54,460 bases of DNA from Mycobacterium sp. 1465703.0 (GTDB lineage: Bacteria > Actinomycetota > Actinomycetes > Mycobacteriales > Mycobacteriaceae), in assembly GCF_001672975.1 (NCBI RefSeq), contig NZ_LZKU01000191.1, forward strand, positions 1 to 54,460, given 5' to 3'. The position numbers and the translations under genes are program-made. The notes beneath the pieces are model-generated. The model had not been told where the DNA came from, searched no databases, and saw nothing but the letters and a program-made list of their open reading frames with translations. This document shows, piece after piece, positions 46,046-53,026 of this stretch (position 1 is the first letter of the stretch; every line of letters begins with the position of its first letter).

Positions 46046-46453
46046 GTGAGAGGGAAGCGATCACGCGCGCAGGTGCTGGCAGTGGGGGCCGCCGGCGTCG
46101 CGGTAGGGGCCGCCATGTTCGGTGGTGCTGCGGTGTCCGCACCGCAAGCATCCGCGGCGTGCAATTTGACGCCCGCCGACGATCGGTACATCAATCTGCT
46201 GGCGCAGAACAAGTTGGTTCACAACGCCGATTTCAACGATTGCAGCGAGGCCGCCGAGGGACGTTGGTTCGCCGATCAGGTTCGATCCAACCCCAATCCG
46301 TACGGCGAGGGCCAGGAGCTGATCAACATGATCACCCGCACCACGCCCATGAGTCAGGCCCAGGCCGAATGGGAGGTCGAATCGGCGATCTTCGTTTACG
46401 CGCCCGAGATGATCCCCAAGATCAAGTCGCAAGCGCCTGCCGGGCCTGCCTGA
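46046..46453 (+). CDS. Secreted DUF732-family protein 2
   Basis: The 135-residue product starts at GTG 46046. The signal (RAQVLAVGAAGVAVGAAMFGGAAVSAPQASA) and mature domain closely resemble the preceding paralogue: AACNLTPADDRYINLLAQNKLVHNADF, CSEAAEGRWFADQV, EGQELINMITRTTPMSQAQAEWEVESAIFVYAPEMIPKI. About three quarters of mature residues look identical by eye. The pair arose by tandem duplication; the two signal peptides have diverged more. Function is unknown. Confidence 0.85.
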   Translation: MRGKRSRAQVLAVGAAGVAVGAAMFGGAAVSAPQASAACNLTPADDRYINLLAQNKLVHNADFNDCSEAAEGRWFADQVRSNPNPYGEGQELINMITRTTPMSQAQAEWEVESAIFVYAPEMIPKIKSQAPAGPA

Positions 46454-46579
46454 GCGCACCGACATAGAGGTGTTGTTACCGGTGGGCGCTTTCCGCGAGG
46501 CGCCCGTCGCGCATGTCGGCGGCTGCAAAGGCGACGGCGGCGCCCGACGGACGCTGACTTCGGTCTTCGGCTACCGTTT

Positions 46580-46600
46580 CCTACGGAACAATCCCGTAGG
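46580..46600 (+). other. Hairpin abutting the tRNA 5' end
   Basis: CCTACGG at 46580-46586 pairs with CCGTAGG at 46594-46600, and the last base is the first base of the tRNA. It may affect tRNA 5' processing or be part of the promoter. Noted as structure only. Confidence 0.35.
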
Positions 46601-46673
46601 GGGCGGTAGCTCAGTTGGTTAGAGCCGCGGACTCATAATCCGTTGGTCGCGGGTTCGAGCCCCGCCCGCCCCA
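46600..46673 (+). tRNA. tRNA with CAU anticodon, probably elongator tRNA-Met
   Basis: A complete cloverleaf can be drawn: acceptor GGGGCGG/CCGCCCC, D-stem GCTC/GAGC, anticodon stem GCGGA/TCCGT with loop CTCATAA (anticodon CAT at 46634-46636), T-arm GCGGG-TTCGAGC-CCCGC and discriminator A at 46673. CCA is not fully encoded (ACCG). An anticodon CAU can be Met or lysidine-modified Ile; the lack of initiator features and similarity to mycobacterial metV favour elongator Met. Its 3' half is duplicated at 51411-51453, marking it as an integration site. Confidence 0.95.
46629..46671 (+). repeat. att-type direct repeat, left copy inside the tRNA
   Basis: These 43 bases run from the 3' side of the anticodon stem through the T-arm to the next-to-last acceptor base. 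They are identical to 51411-51453 at every position. The next base differs (C here, T at 51454). Confidence 0.93.
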
Positions 46674-46729
46674 CCGTAAAAGCGCTGTTCAGAGAGCTCT
46701 CTGCGCGCGTGGGAGGCGCGGTTAAGGCG

Positions 46730-46754
46730 CTCACCCCGGCGTCACCCCGGCGAC
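46730..46754 (+). repeat. Left copy of a 25-bp island-end repeat (two TCACCCCGGCG units)
   Basis: Two tandem TCACCCCGGCG units preceded by C and followed by AC form a 25-bp block identical to 51258-51282 near the other island end, in the same orientation. The block lies 59 bases from the left att copy. It could be an integrase arm-type or excisionase binding site. Confidence 0.7.
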
Positions 46755-46884
46755 TGAGCGGAGTGCTTACCATAGGCGGCAGCGCTAGCTAACTTGGGCG
46801 AATGCGGACCGGCTGAGCGGGCATAGCCGTCGACCCGCTCGACGGACGGAGGCCGGCTGATCGCCATCGAAATGTCCAACGACC

Positions 46885-47480
46885 GTTGCACCTTGCGCCG
46901 CCTTGCTCGCGACTAACTTGCCCAGCACCCGCGCGGCGACGAACCCGATGCGCCGCTGTGGCCCGGTATGGCGCTGACGCGGCTTCGGCCTAGCGGAGTG
47001 CGGGGACAGCCGCCGCACCAGGAGTGGCCACTACGGATGTGGAAGACGCAGCACTGAGCGCCACCGCGGAGGCCCGCGCGGCAAGCCAACGCACTGGCCG
47101 AACTATCGGTGGAACACGCCGAGAAGCGATTGGTGCTCGACTGGAACCAGCCGCTCCGCCAAGCGATGTTCTACAAGGCCGTCTACCGACCGGCGGCGGT
47201 GCTGCGCGCCAACGGGCTTACGCCGACCACGAAGGTGCTCCCCGCGGGGTTGCGCTTCCGCTCACTGCGGCACACCTACGCGAGCTTGTGCGCGGCGGTC
47301 CCCAGCATTTCTGTACGCCAGGTGGCCGGGTGGATGGGGCACGCGAACCCGACGACGACCGAACTCGTCTACACGCACCTCCACTCGAAGGCCGACCATG
47401 ACGACGAAATGGCGGCGCTCCAGGCGTTGGCGACTACGCCGAATTACCAAGGGAACAACGTGATCCCGCTGCACGGTTGA
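46885..47480 (+). pseudogene. Tyrosine integrase remnant (phage type), C-terminal half
   Basis: The end of the gene is clear: LDWNQPLRQAMFYKAVY, LRFRSLRHTYASLCAAV (box II R-H), VAGWMGHANPTTTELVYTHLH with the histidine and the nucleophilic tyrosine, ending at TGA near 47480. An upstream piece in the same frame from 46923 reads AQHPRGDEPDAPLWPG, as in intact mycobacterial integrases, but an in-frame TGA at 47055 and a frame change near 46915 break it; TVAPCAALLATNL is in another frame. Box I arginine and the whole N-terminal domain are missing. The longest open part begins at GTG 47109. It is not an active enzyme, so the island can no longer excise by itself. Confidence 0.8.
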
Positions 47481-47924
47481 TCAGAACGCTCACGTCGGAC
47501 CAAATTCGCGAATATTGACTGGGTTTCCGCAGAAGCCCGCTGAATCCGCCCACAGTCGCCGCCGAGTGGGATCAGAGGGCTCGGCTGCACCGCGTGAGCA
47601 AGCCATACGTCATTTTCCATCACGCGGAGGTGCATGAAGTAGGTTGGCGCGGACGAAACGCGTGGCGACATTGTTGTCGGCCCGACGGAAGGTCGTGACA
47701 TCCCGAGTTCGGGGTACGGGCGGGATATCGGCTCCGTCGTAGGAAAGCTCTCGGGCCAATATGCCCTGGTACGCATGGAGCCGATGATGGGAATCCAACC
47801 CGCGTATTCAGCTTGGGAAGTATTTTCTACGCCCGAACAGGTGAGCGATAAGCGCTGGTGGGAGTGCCGCTAGCAACTCCGAAACCTGTCTACCAGCAGA
47901 TAAGTAGCATGCGGCTACGTCTAG

Positions 47925-47944
47925 GGGTCGGGTCGGGTCGGGTC
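47925..47944 (+). repeat. GGGTC microsatellite, four perfect units
   Basis: Four consecutive GGGTC units run from 47925 to 47944, flanked by the 12-bp direct repeat CGGCTACGTCTA on both sides (47912 and 47956). It is prone to slippage and could serve as a strain marker. Confidence 0.7.
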
Positions 47945-48013
47945 CGCCTACAGTTCGGCTACGTCTACGGGACCATGACGGGACCAAGGAAGTGTTAGCT
48001 TCTCCGGTGACAA

Positions 48014-48029
48014 CTGGACACCTGTCCAG
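48014..48029. promoter_or_regulatory. Perfect palindromic operator candidate upstream of the SnoaL-like gene
   Basis: CTGGACA-CC-TGTCCAG is a perfect 16-bp inverted repeat ending 39 bases before the ATG of the next gene. Spacing and symmetry suit a TetR-family dimer, and a TetR gene lies 2 kb away in the same island. Binding by that protein is inference. Confidence 0.55.
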
Positions 48030-48068
48030 CTAAGGTACAGACGGATATGGCCCAGCAAGGAGCGTTCG

Positions 48069-48500
48069 ATGAGTAAGGTTCCAAGCCGTAAAGCACGGTT
48101 AGCGCACGCGGCTAAACACGCGGAGTTGTGGAATGCGGGCAAGAAGGATGAGTGGGTCGACTCATGGCGGACAATCTGTCCGGGTGAGGTGAGGATGTTC
48201 GATCCCGTCGGCACCGAGGTGAAGCACGGCTTCGATACCGCGACCTCTGAGGCATTCGACATGTTTCAGTCAATCTTGAAGATCAAGATGCTCACAGTCC
48301 AGGTCAATGGCGACGAGATGGCTTGGGTCTGTGAGAATTTCTTTGGCACTGAGCCGAATGTGCAATCGGCCTTCAGCATTGAAACGTTCGCGTGGGACCA
48401 GGAGGGGAACCTTCTGATCAAGACGTATTACCCAATGCCAGAACACGTCGGCACGGATAGTGACCCGTACGCCCATCTGCTCGAGGGACGAGACCCCTAA
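48069..48500 (+). CDS. SnoaL/NTF2-like small protein
   Basis: ATG 48069 has AAGGAG eight bases upstream and gives 143 residues. The sequence (HAELWNAGKKDEWVDSWRTICPGEVRMFDPVGTEVKHGFD, then FDMFQSILKIKMLTVQVNGDEMAWVCENFFG and FSIETFAWDQEGNLLIKTYYPMPEHVG) fits the cone-shaped alpha+beta barrel of SnoaL/nuclear transport factor 2 proteins, used for small hydrophobic ligands or as cyclases and hydratases. No catalytic residue can be assigned. Codon use is less GC-extreme than chromosomal neighbours, in line with transfer. It lies downstream of a perfect palindromic operator candidate. Confidence 0.75.
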   Translation: MSKVPSRKARLAHAAKHAELWNAGKKDEWVDSWRTICPGEVRMFDPVGTEVKHGFDTATSEAFDMFQSILKIKMLTVQVNGDEMAWVCENFFGTEPNVQSAFSIETFAWDQEGNLLIKTYYPMPEHVGTDSDPYAHLLEGRDP

Positions 48501-48636
48501 CCGAACTTCTCGCCGCGCTTGCGTTTCGGCGCGGCGGTGCTCTTGGCGCGGCGACCAACCTTGGTGTGACGCCGAAGACGTACTCTTGCAGGTTGGCGGC
48601 GGTGACGGTGACGGGTTGGGTGACCTCAGCGCGCAT
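48497..48636 (-). pseudogene. Broken small reading frame after the FAH-type fragment
   Basis: ATG 48636 overlaps the stop of the FAH-type fragment and opens MRAEVTQPVTVTAANLQEYVF. A one-base shift then gives RLRRHTKVGRRAKSTAAPKRKRGEKFG and a stop at 48497-48499, a basic tail that looks more natural than the unshifted reading. It may be a frameshifted fragment of an unknown gene. Evidence is weak. Confidence 0.3.
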
Positions 48637-49028
48637 CACAGGGCGAGTTCGATCTCGTAGTCCAGCAATTGCACGTGTGCGGGCCGCACAACGGGCATGT
48701 CGGGACCGGTTACCGATGCGTCGGTCTTATCGAAGAACACGTTGAACGCGCGTCTGTCGGGATCCATGCCCGATTCGATAGCGTGCTGACGGTAATTGGC
48801 GCCGAGACACATCACTCGGCACGGCGTGGTCACCGGCGATAACACCGTCACGTCGTTAAGTGCCACTGTTGCGGTGCGCTCAGCAGCTGACTGCCAGTCC
48901 GATGACGCTCCGGAGATCAGGTCGGCGGTGCTCCGGTAGCTGCCCTCTAGCGGCGCGAGGCCGTCGCCGGCGACCAACCCCCAACCGATGTCGTCGTCGC
49001 GGCGGTAACGGGCCAGATGGACCACCAC
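48636..49028 (-). pseudogene. Truncated fumarylacetoacetate hydrolase-family gene, N-terminal part
   Basis: GTG 49028 has GGAGG seven bases upstream; an earlier ATG 49079 overlaps the upstream stop and is an alternative start. The 130 residues read VHLARYRRDDDIGWGLVAGDGLAPLEG, then LSPVTTPCRVMCLGANYRQHAIESG, FFDKTDASVTGPDMPVV and LLDYEIELAL, then stop. In full-length FAH-type hydrolases (about 280 residues) DYEIELA is the first metal-ligand motif, and some 150 more residues follow with the remaining active site. Here these are missing, so the enzyme is probably dead. It shares a strand with the SDR, from which it starts 47 bases downstream. Confidence 0.75.
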
Positions 49029-49075
49029 GTGATACCTCCAAGTGCTTTTTGAGTTGGGCCGCCCGGTGCGCCTGG

Positions 49076-50065
49076 TCATGGTTCGTCGGGCTGGTTGTGA
49101 GGTGGATTTGCGGCCGGTTGTGCCGACACCGCGTGCAATTCGGCCACATCATTGAACGCCGTGCGCATCGTCCTGGTCTTGGCATAGATGCGCTGGTCGA
49201 TCAGGGTGGGCAGCAACGGTCGGATGCGGGTGCCGATCTTTTGGATCAACGGTGAGGCGTCGACTTCACGGCGCCGGTCGACGATTGCATCCACACACTG
49301 TGTTGCCACCGTGCTCGCCGCGACCCTCGGGATGTCATTGAGCCGCTGCACCGACAAGTCGACCTTGACCTCAGCGCCGTTCGCTCCGATCACTGTGCGC
49401 CCGGCCCCATCGTCGCTGTACATATCACCGGGGTTGATGGTCAACACGTGCACACCTCGGGGATAGAGCTCCAGCCGCAGCGCTTCGAAGAATCCGTTCA
49501 TGGCGTGTTTGCTGGTGGTGTAGCCCAGATAACCCGCCATCGGAAGGTGTCCCGCTCCGGATGTCACATAAGCGATGACACCCCGGGCCGCGACGAGATG
49601 CTGCAGGGCTAGATAGGTGGGGTAGGCGGCGCCGAAGAAGTTGACCCGCATCGCTGCCGTGATCGGGTCGAAGGACTCAAGCTCCTCAAGTCTTCCATGT
49701 GTCGCTTGACCCGCATTGAGCACCAAGATGTCGATTCCACCGAAGGCCGCCACGGTTGTGTCGATCAAGCGCCCGCAGTCCTCCTCGTTGGCGAGGTCCA
49801 CGGCGACTGCCCGCGCGGTGTCTCCTGCGGTCGCGATCTGCGCTTGAATAGCGTTGAGCCGCTGCATACTACGGGCAGCCAGGACAACGTGGGCGCCCTC
49901 GGCCGCCAACTGGAGCGCGATGTGCTGGCCCAGCCCTTGAGATGCGCCGGTGACGATCGCCACCTTGCCGCGCAGCCGCTCGCTCACACGGTTGTGGCTA
50001 TCGGCGGATCTGTACAGCAGATGTGCCGCCGCTGACAGCTTGTTCGGCCAGTCTGTTCCGATCAC
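49076..50065 (-). CDS. Short-chain dehydrogenase/reductase
   Basis: The 329-residue product starts at GTG 50065 with GGAAGG eight bases upstream. SDR motifs: cofactor loop VAIVTGASQGLGQHIALQL, structural VLNAGQATHG and the catalytic Y-x-x-x-K in GYTTSKHAMNGFFEALRLEL with the serine at YVTSGAGHLP. The C-terminal 90 residues extend beyond the core, as in SDRs with membrane or partner contacts. The basic residues after the first strand (AARS) favour NADP. The substrate is unknown. It probably forms a unit with the FAH-type fragment and is controlled by the divergent TetR gene. Confidence 0.88.
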   Translation of the reverse strand: MIGTDWPNKLSAAAHLLYRSADSHNRVSERLRGKVAIVTGASQGLGQHIALQLAAEGAHVVLAARSMQRLNAIQAQIATAGDTARAVAVDLANEEDCGRLIDTTVAAFGGIDILVLNAGQATHGRLEELESFDPITAAMRVNFFGAAYPTYLALQHLVAARGVIAYVTSGAGHLPMAGYLGYTTSKHAMNGFFEALRLELYPRGVHVLTINPGDMYSDDGAGRTVIGANGAEVKVDLSVQRLNDIPRVAASTVATQCVDAIVDRRREVDASPLIQKIGTRIRPLLPTLIDQRIYAKTRTMRTAFNDVAELHAVSAQPAANPPHNQPDEP

Positions 50066-50146
50066 GCGCTAAACCTTCCATTCTCATTCGCCCTCTTTCG
50101 GAGCCTGACAGCGACGCCTGTCTGGATCCGACGCCGCCATACACCT

Positions 50147-50198
50147 TCTTGACTGCTAATCAAGAGGGTAGATTGTCTCTTATCTATCAATCAAGAGG
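50147..50198. promoter_or_regulatory. Candidate TetR operator region between SDR and tetR
   Basis: TCTTGA (50147-50152) and TCAAGA (50160-50165) form an inverted repeat with a 7-base spacer. AATCAAGAGG recurs directly at 50158-50167 and 50189-50198, 31 bp apart (three turns), the second overlapping the tetR ribosome site. The arrangement suits autorepression. Confidence 0.5.
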
Positions 50199-50206
50199 AG
50201 GTCGGT

Positions 50207-50761
50207 GTGCCGAAAAACCGGGCCGGGGTCGACCGCCGGGTCAAGGAAGAAGAGATCCTCGATGCCGCCGATGCCGCGTTTGTGGGGCCGGGCGGCTTCC
50301 GGGATACCACCATCGCGGCGATCGCCGCCCAAGCCGGTATCGCGACCAATTCCGTGCACTGGTATTTCCCCACCAAAGATGACCTGCTGGTCGCGGTGCT
50401 GCGGCGGCGGCTGGAAGCGGCGCTGCCGCGGCTGCTGACCGAACCGCCGCCGCCCCTATCCGAGCTGGTCCTCGCGATGCTGCATGAACTCGACCGCACC
50501 GCATCGCTGACGGCCACCGTGCACGACCGCGCGACACATGTGCCGGCGGTGGCCGACTTTCATCACGGCTTCCACGAACTGGCCGAGCACACCTTGCAAG
50601 AAGGCTTCCAACGCGAGGGCCTCACCGACGGCAACGCCATTATGGCCGCGCGGGCGATCACCGCGCTGGTCGAAGGACTGCACCTACACGACAGAAAACG
50701 TGACCCCGAGGATCGTGACCGGCTGGTGCTATGGGCGCTGCGCCGATTCACCGGTCCATGA
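50207..50761 (+). CDS. TetR-family transcriptional regulator
   Basis: GTG 50207 has AGAGGAGG upstream with five bases spacing. The 184-residue product shows the TetR helix-turn-helix: VKEEEILDAADAAFVGPGGFRDTTIAAIAAQAGIATNSVHWYFPTKDDLLVAVLRRRL, followed by an all-helical ligand domain (LVLAMLHELDRTASLTATVHDRA, EHTLQEGFQREGL). It is divergent from the SDR gene and probably represses it and itself. The ligand is unknown. It is the last gene before the right island end. Confidence 0.9.
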   Translation: MPKNRAGVDRRVKEEEILDAADAAFVGPGGFRDTTIAAIAAQAGIATNSVHWYFPTKDDLLVAVLRRRLEAALPRLLTEPPPPLSELVLAMLHELDRTASLTATVHDRATHVPAVADFHHGFHELAEHTLQEGFQREGLTDGNAIMAARAITALVEGLHLHDRKRDPEDRDRLVLWALRRFTGP

Positions 50762-50980
50762 GGGCTGTGTGCAGTTGGCCTGACAGATATACGCGAGAAG
50801 AAGGCCGCCGGACGCAACCTCGATACCAGTAAGGAAAGTTCTCACTAGGCGGGCTGCGGGCGCTGGGACGGTCGCGAGGCGGTGGGAGCGATATCTGTGC
50901 GTTGTGACGGACAGGAGCGGCAGCGGACGAGCTGCCCCGGCGGAAAACGTCAGCACACAAAAGAAACTCGGTACCCGAGC

Positions 50981-51012
50981 CTCAGCGCGTGGCCCGCTCA
51001 GCGCGTGGCCCG
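50981..51012 (+). repeat. Perfect 16-bp tandem duplication
   Basis: CTCAGCGCGTGGCCCG occurs twice without a gap. It lies in non-coding island DNA. Confidence 0.85.
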
Positions 51013-51257
51013 CGAGGGATCCCCTTACAGGACATCGCCTCGCCGCCAATGCCACGGGGCGCCAGCGTCTCGACATGTTGACATGAACTCGAAAAACGTT
51101 GGCATCACGGACTACGCTCACGACCGGATCGGGAGACACACCGGTCACGGAATGAGGTGTGCATCGAACCGGGATGCTTCAATCTTCACTCCCGGCGACA
51201 CTCCTCCGTGTGTAGGCGACACCCTTGCCGCGACTAGCTAACAACCAAGTCCACCAT

Positions 51258-51282
51258 CTCACCCCGGCGTCACCCCGGCGAC
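51258..51282 (+). repeat. Right copy of the 25-bp island-end repeat
   Basis: Identical to 46730-46754: two TCACCCCGGCG units with C before and AC after. It lies 128 bases inside the right att copy. Both copies face the same way. Confidence 0.7.
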
Positions 51283-51410
51283 CGAGGGCGATTTGTAGCC
51301 GTACCGGGGGCGTACCGGAACCGGACCGAGAACGGTCAAAAGCGCTGTCTTGCAGGCGGTTTAATGGCTCGGGTCGAACTATTTAGGCTGGTCGTGCGCA
51401 CGCTGGCTAG

Positions 51411-51453
51411 GGACTCATAATCCGTTGGTCGCGGGTTCGAGCCCCGCCCGCCC
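51411..51453 (+). repeat. att-type direct repeat, right copy (tRNA 3' fragment)
   Basis: Forty-three bases identical to the 3' part of the tRNA at 46629-46671. The sequence before it (GGCTAG) does not continue the tRNA, so this is not a second tRNA gene. The last acceptor base is T instead of C. Confidence 0.93.
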
Positions 51454-51539
51454 TACTGGCCAAATGTATGACTTCGGGTGATGCTTATCGTTTCGCCTTC
51501 GGGTGATTGGACGACGAACCATCCCCCCATTGAGGCCGC

Positions 51540-52697
51540 TCATCCCCACCAGAACGACGTGGCGATCGCTACATAGAGCGCGATGAGTACTGCTCCCTCG
51601 AACCAGGTCGACTCGCCGTCGAACGTCACCAGCACCGCGACCAGCGCAGACATAATCATCGACGCCAACAGCAGCGGCGAGAAGACCAGATCGAAACCGG
51701 GCTGGCCGAGGCATACCGCTGCGAGGCAGACGATCGGTGCGATGGTGAGTGCGATCTGGACTGGCGACTGGAGGACCACCTGAACCGCGTAGTCCATCTG
51801 GTTCTTAACCGCCAGCTGAATGCCGACGAAATTCTCCACCGCGTTGCCGGCGATCGCCACGATCACCAGACCGGCGAAAACCTCGTTGATGCCCGCTGCA
51901 TGCATCGCTGGCTCTAGGGCGGCGACGAACCATTCCGACACGAAGGCCGCACCGATACTGGCGAGGGCCAGCATGCCGATGGCCATCGCCAACGGCCACT
52001 CGCCGTGCGCTGTCGCGGCACTGGCGGCTTTGGCCGAATCGGGGCTGGCCACAATGGGAGAGGTCGCTCTGGAGCGGTTATGACCAGCTTGCAGCGCCGA
52101 GTCGGGCGCCCGGTTTCCGAGCGTGGCGGGCAGCGAGAGTGCGAACAGCGCGAGCATGACGATAGAGACGACAACCGACACCGCCCGTTCGTGCTGTTGC
52201 GCCGGGGTGTGTATTGCAGCGGTCAACGAGGGGACGGCCAGGATGAACACCGCGAGGGTGAACATCAGTCCGAGGGTGCGTCCGTCGTCGGCGGCGAAGC
52301 GCTGGCGGCCATGCTTGATCCCGCCGGCCACGAATGCCAGCCCGAGCACCAGCAGGGCGTTGGAGAGAATCGAGCCGACGATGGTGGCCTTCACCACGCC
52401 GAAAAGGCCTGCCTTGAGTGCGAATAGGATCACGAACAACTCGGGCAGGTTTCCCAGCGCCGTCTGCAGTATCCCAGTGGCGTTGGGCCCGAGCCGGTCT
52501 CCGAGCGCCTCCACCGAACGGCCGACCAGAGATGCCAGTGCGGCCAACGCGACTGCGGAGATGGTGAACGCCAGCACTGCGTTCGCATGGGTGAAGTTGA
52601 GAACCCCCGCTGCCATCGATGCGATCACGGTGATGGTGATCATGATGCGGTCGCGCCGGGTCAGCAGCGGGAGCCGTTCGGGATGGGTGGTCGTCAC
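51540..52697 (-). CDS. Calcium/cation antiporter (CaCA family, ChaA/CAX type)
   Basis: I chose GTG 52697 because GGAGAGG lies just upstream; the product has 385 residues and ten or eleven membrane spans. The two inverted alpha repeats are visible: LQTALGNLPELFVILFALKAGLFGVVKATIVGSILSNALLVLGLAF and VIVAIAGNAVENFVGIQLAVKNQMDYAVQVVLQSPVQIAL, with the conserved acidic residues in GNLPE and GNAVE. A cytoplasmic loop (about 195-245) is low in conservation. Such proteins exchange Ca2+ or other cations for H+ or Na+. It lies outside the island, and the intergenic gap to the right att copy is 86 bases. Confidence 0.9.
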   Translation of the reverse strand: MTTTHPERLPLLTRRDRIMITITVIASMAAGVLNFTHANAVLAFTISAVALAALASLVGRSVEALGDRLGPNATGILQTALGNLPELFVILFALKAGLFGVVKATIVGSILSNALLVLGLAFVAGGIKHGRQRFAADDGRTLGLMFTLAVFILAVPSLTAAIHTPAQQHERAVSVVVSIVMLALFALSLPATLGNRAPDSALQAGHNRSRATSPIVASPDSAKAASAATAHGEWPLAMAIGMLALASIGAAFVSEWFVAALEPAMHAAGINEVFAGLVIVAIAGNAVENFVGIQLAVKNQMDYAVQVVLQSPVQIALTIAPIVCLAAVCLGQPGFDLVFSPLLLASMIMSALVAVLVTFDGESTWFEGAVLIALYVAIATSFWWG

Positions 52698-53026
52698 GTG
52701 CCTCTCCTGCTCTGATCGCGCTGAAGTTTTCCACAACCGAACGGTTCGCGTGGAAAACACGCTGGTGCCGCTGCGGCGACCTCGACTTACTGCCGAGCCC
52801 GGGGGTCAATCGCGGGACGCAGCCGTAATCCTGATCTGCGCCGTCACGTTCATACTGATAGGCGGCCAAGGCGAGCCGCCAAAAAGAAGCAACTGACTGT
52901 CGTGAAGATCAGGCACTTGGTGACCATCCGGCCCGCCACGAAACATGCGCCCGCCGCCCCACCACGTTTTGTATGACCTCGTCTGATGCGTGACATCCGG
53001 TCTTCAGGCGATGCGACTGCCCAGAG
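52698..53026. other. 329-bp stretch without a gene
   Basis: Only short open frames without motifs. It presumably contains the promoter of the antiporter gene. I see no repeat or strong hairpin. Confidence 0.5.

Larger units (their letters stand above)
47481..48068. other. 588-bp gene-free stretch after the integrase remnant
   Basis: Open frames on either strand are short and lack recognisable motifs. It is less GC-rich than the flanks. It holds the GGGTC microsatellite (47925-47944), two copies of CGGCTACGTCTA (47912-47923 and 47956-47967) and the palindrome at 48014-48029. It is probably decayed mobile DNA plus the promoter of the next gene. Confidence 0.5.
46672..51410. mobile_element. 4.7-kb genomic island integrated at the tRNA 3' end
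   Basis: The island is bounded by the intact tRNA on the left and a perfect 43-bp copy of tRNA bases 46629-46671 at 51411-51453. This is the classic footprint of tyrosine-recombinase integration into a tRNA 3' end. Inside, next to the tRNA, is a decayed integrase on the plus strand. Cargo: a SnoaL-like protein, a truncated fumarylacetoacetate hydrolase-type gene, a short-chain dehydrogenase and a TetR regulator. No replication or conjugation gene is visible, so it is a remnant or a deleted island. I recall that H37Rv also has an integrase fragment (Rv2309c) near metV, so the site appears to be a recurrent target. Confidence 0.85.
50762..51410. other. 649-bp gene-free right end of the island
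   Basis: No credible gene. It contains a perfect 16-bp tandem duplication CTCAGCGCGTGGCCCG (50981-50996 and 50997-51012), the 25-bp island-end repeat (51258-51282) and the word AAAAGCGCTGT near 51338, which also follows the tRNA near 46678. Confidence 0.55.

Noticed and set aside
46785..47018. Minus-strand 77-codon frame next to the tRNA
   Set aside because: It overlaps the integrase remnant on the plus strand and shows no motif or ribosome site.
47968..47997. Short plus-strand frame at ATGACGGGACC resembling a leader peptide
   Set aside because: Only six codons, no ribosome site and no following structure that would suggest attenuation.
51411..51484. Possible second tRNA gene
   Set aside because: Only the 3' part from the anticodon stem is present; there is no D-arm or 5' acceptor strand, and the acceptor end carries a T.
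51472..51508. CTTCGGGTGAT repeated twice, 25 bp apart, right after the att copy
   Set aside because: Two copies of an 11-mer next to each other are weak evidence, and nothing links them to the island or the antiporter gene.
51415..51714. Minus-strand frame ending in GRAGLEPATNGL
   Set aside because: That ending is the familiar false translation of the complement of a tRNA 3' end; here it comes from the att copy.
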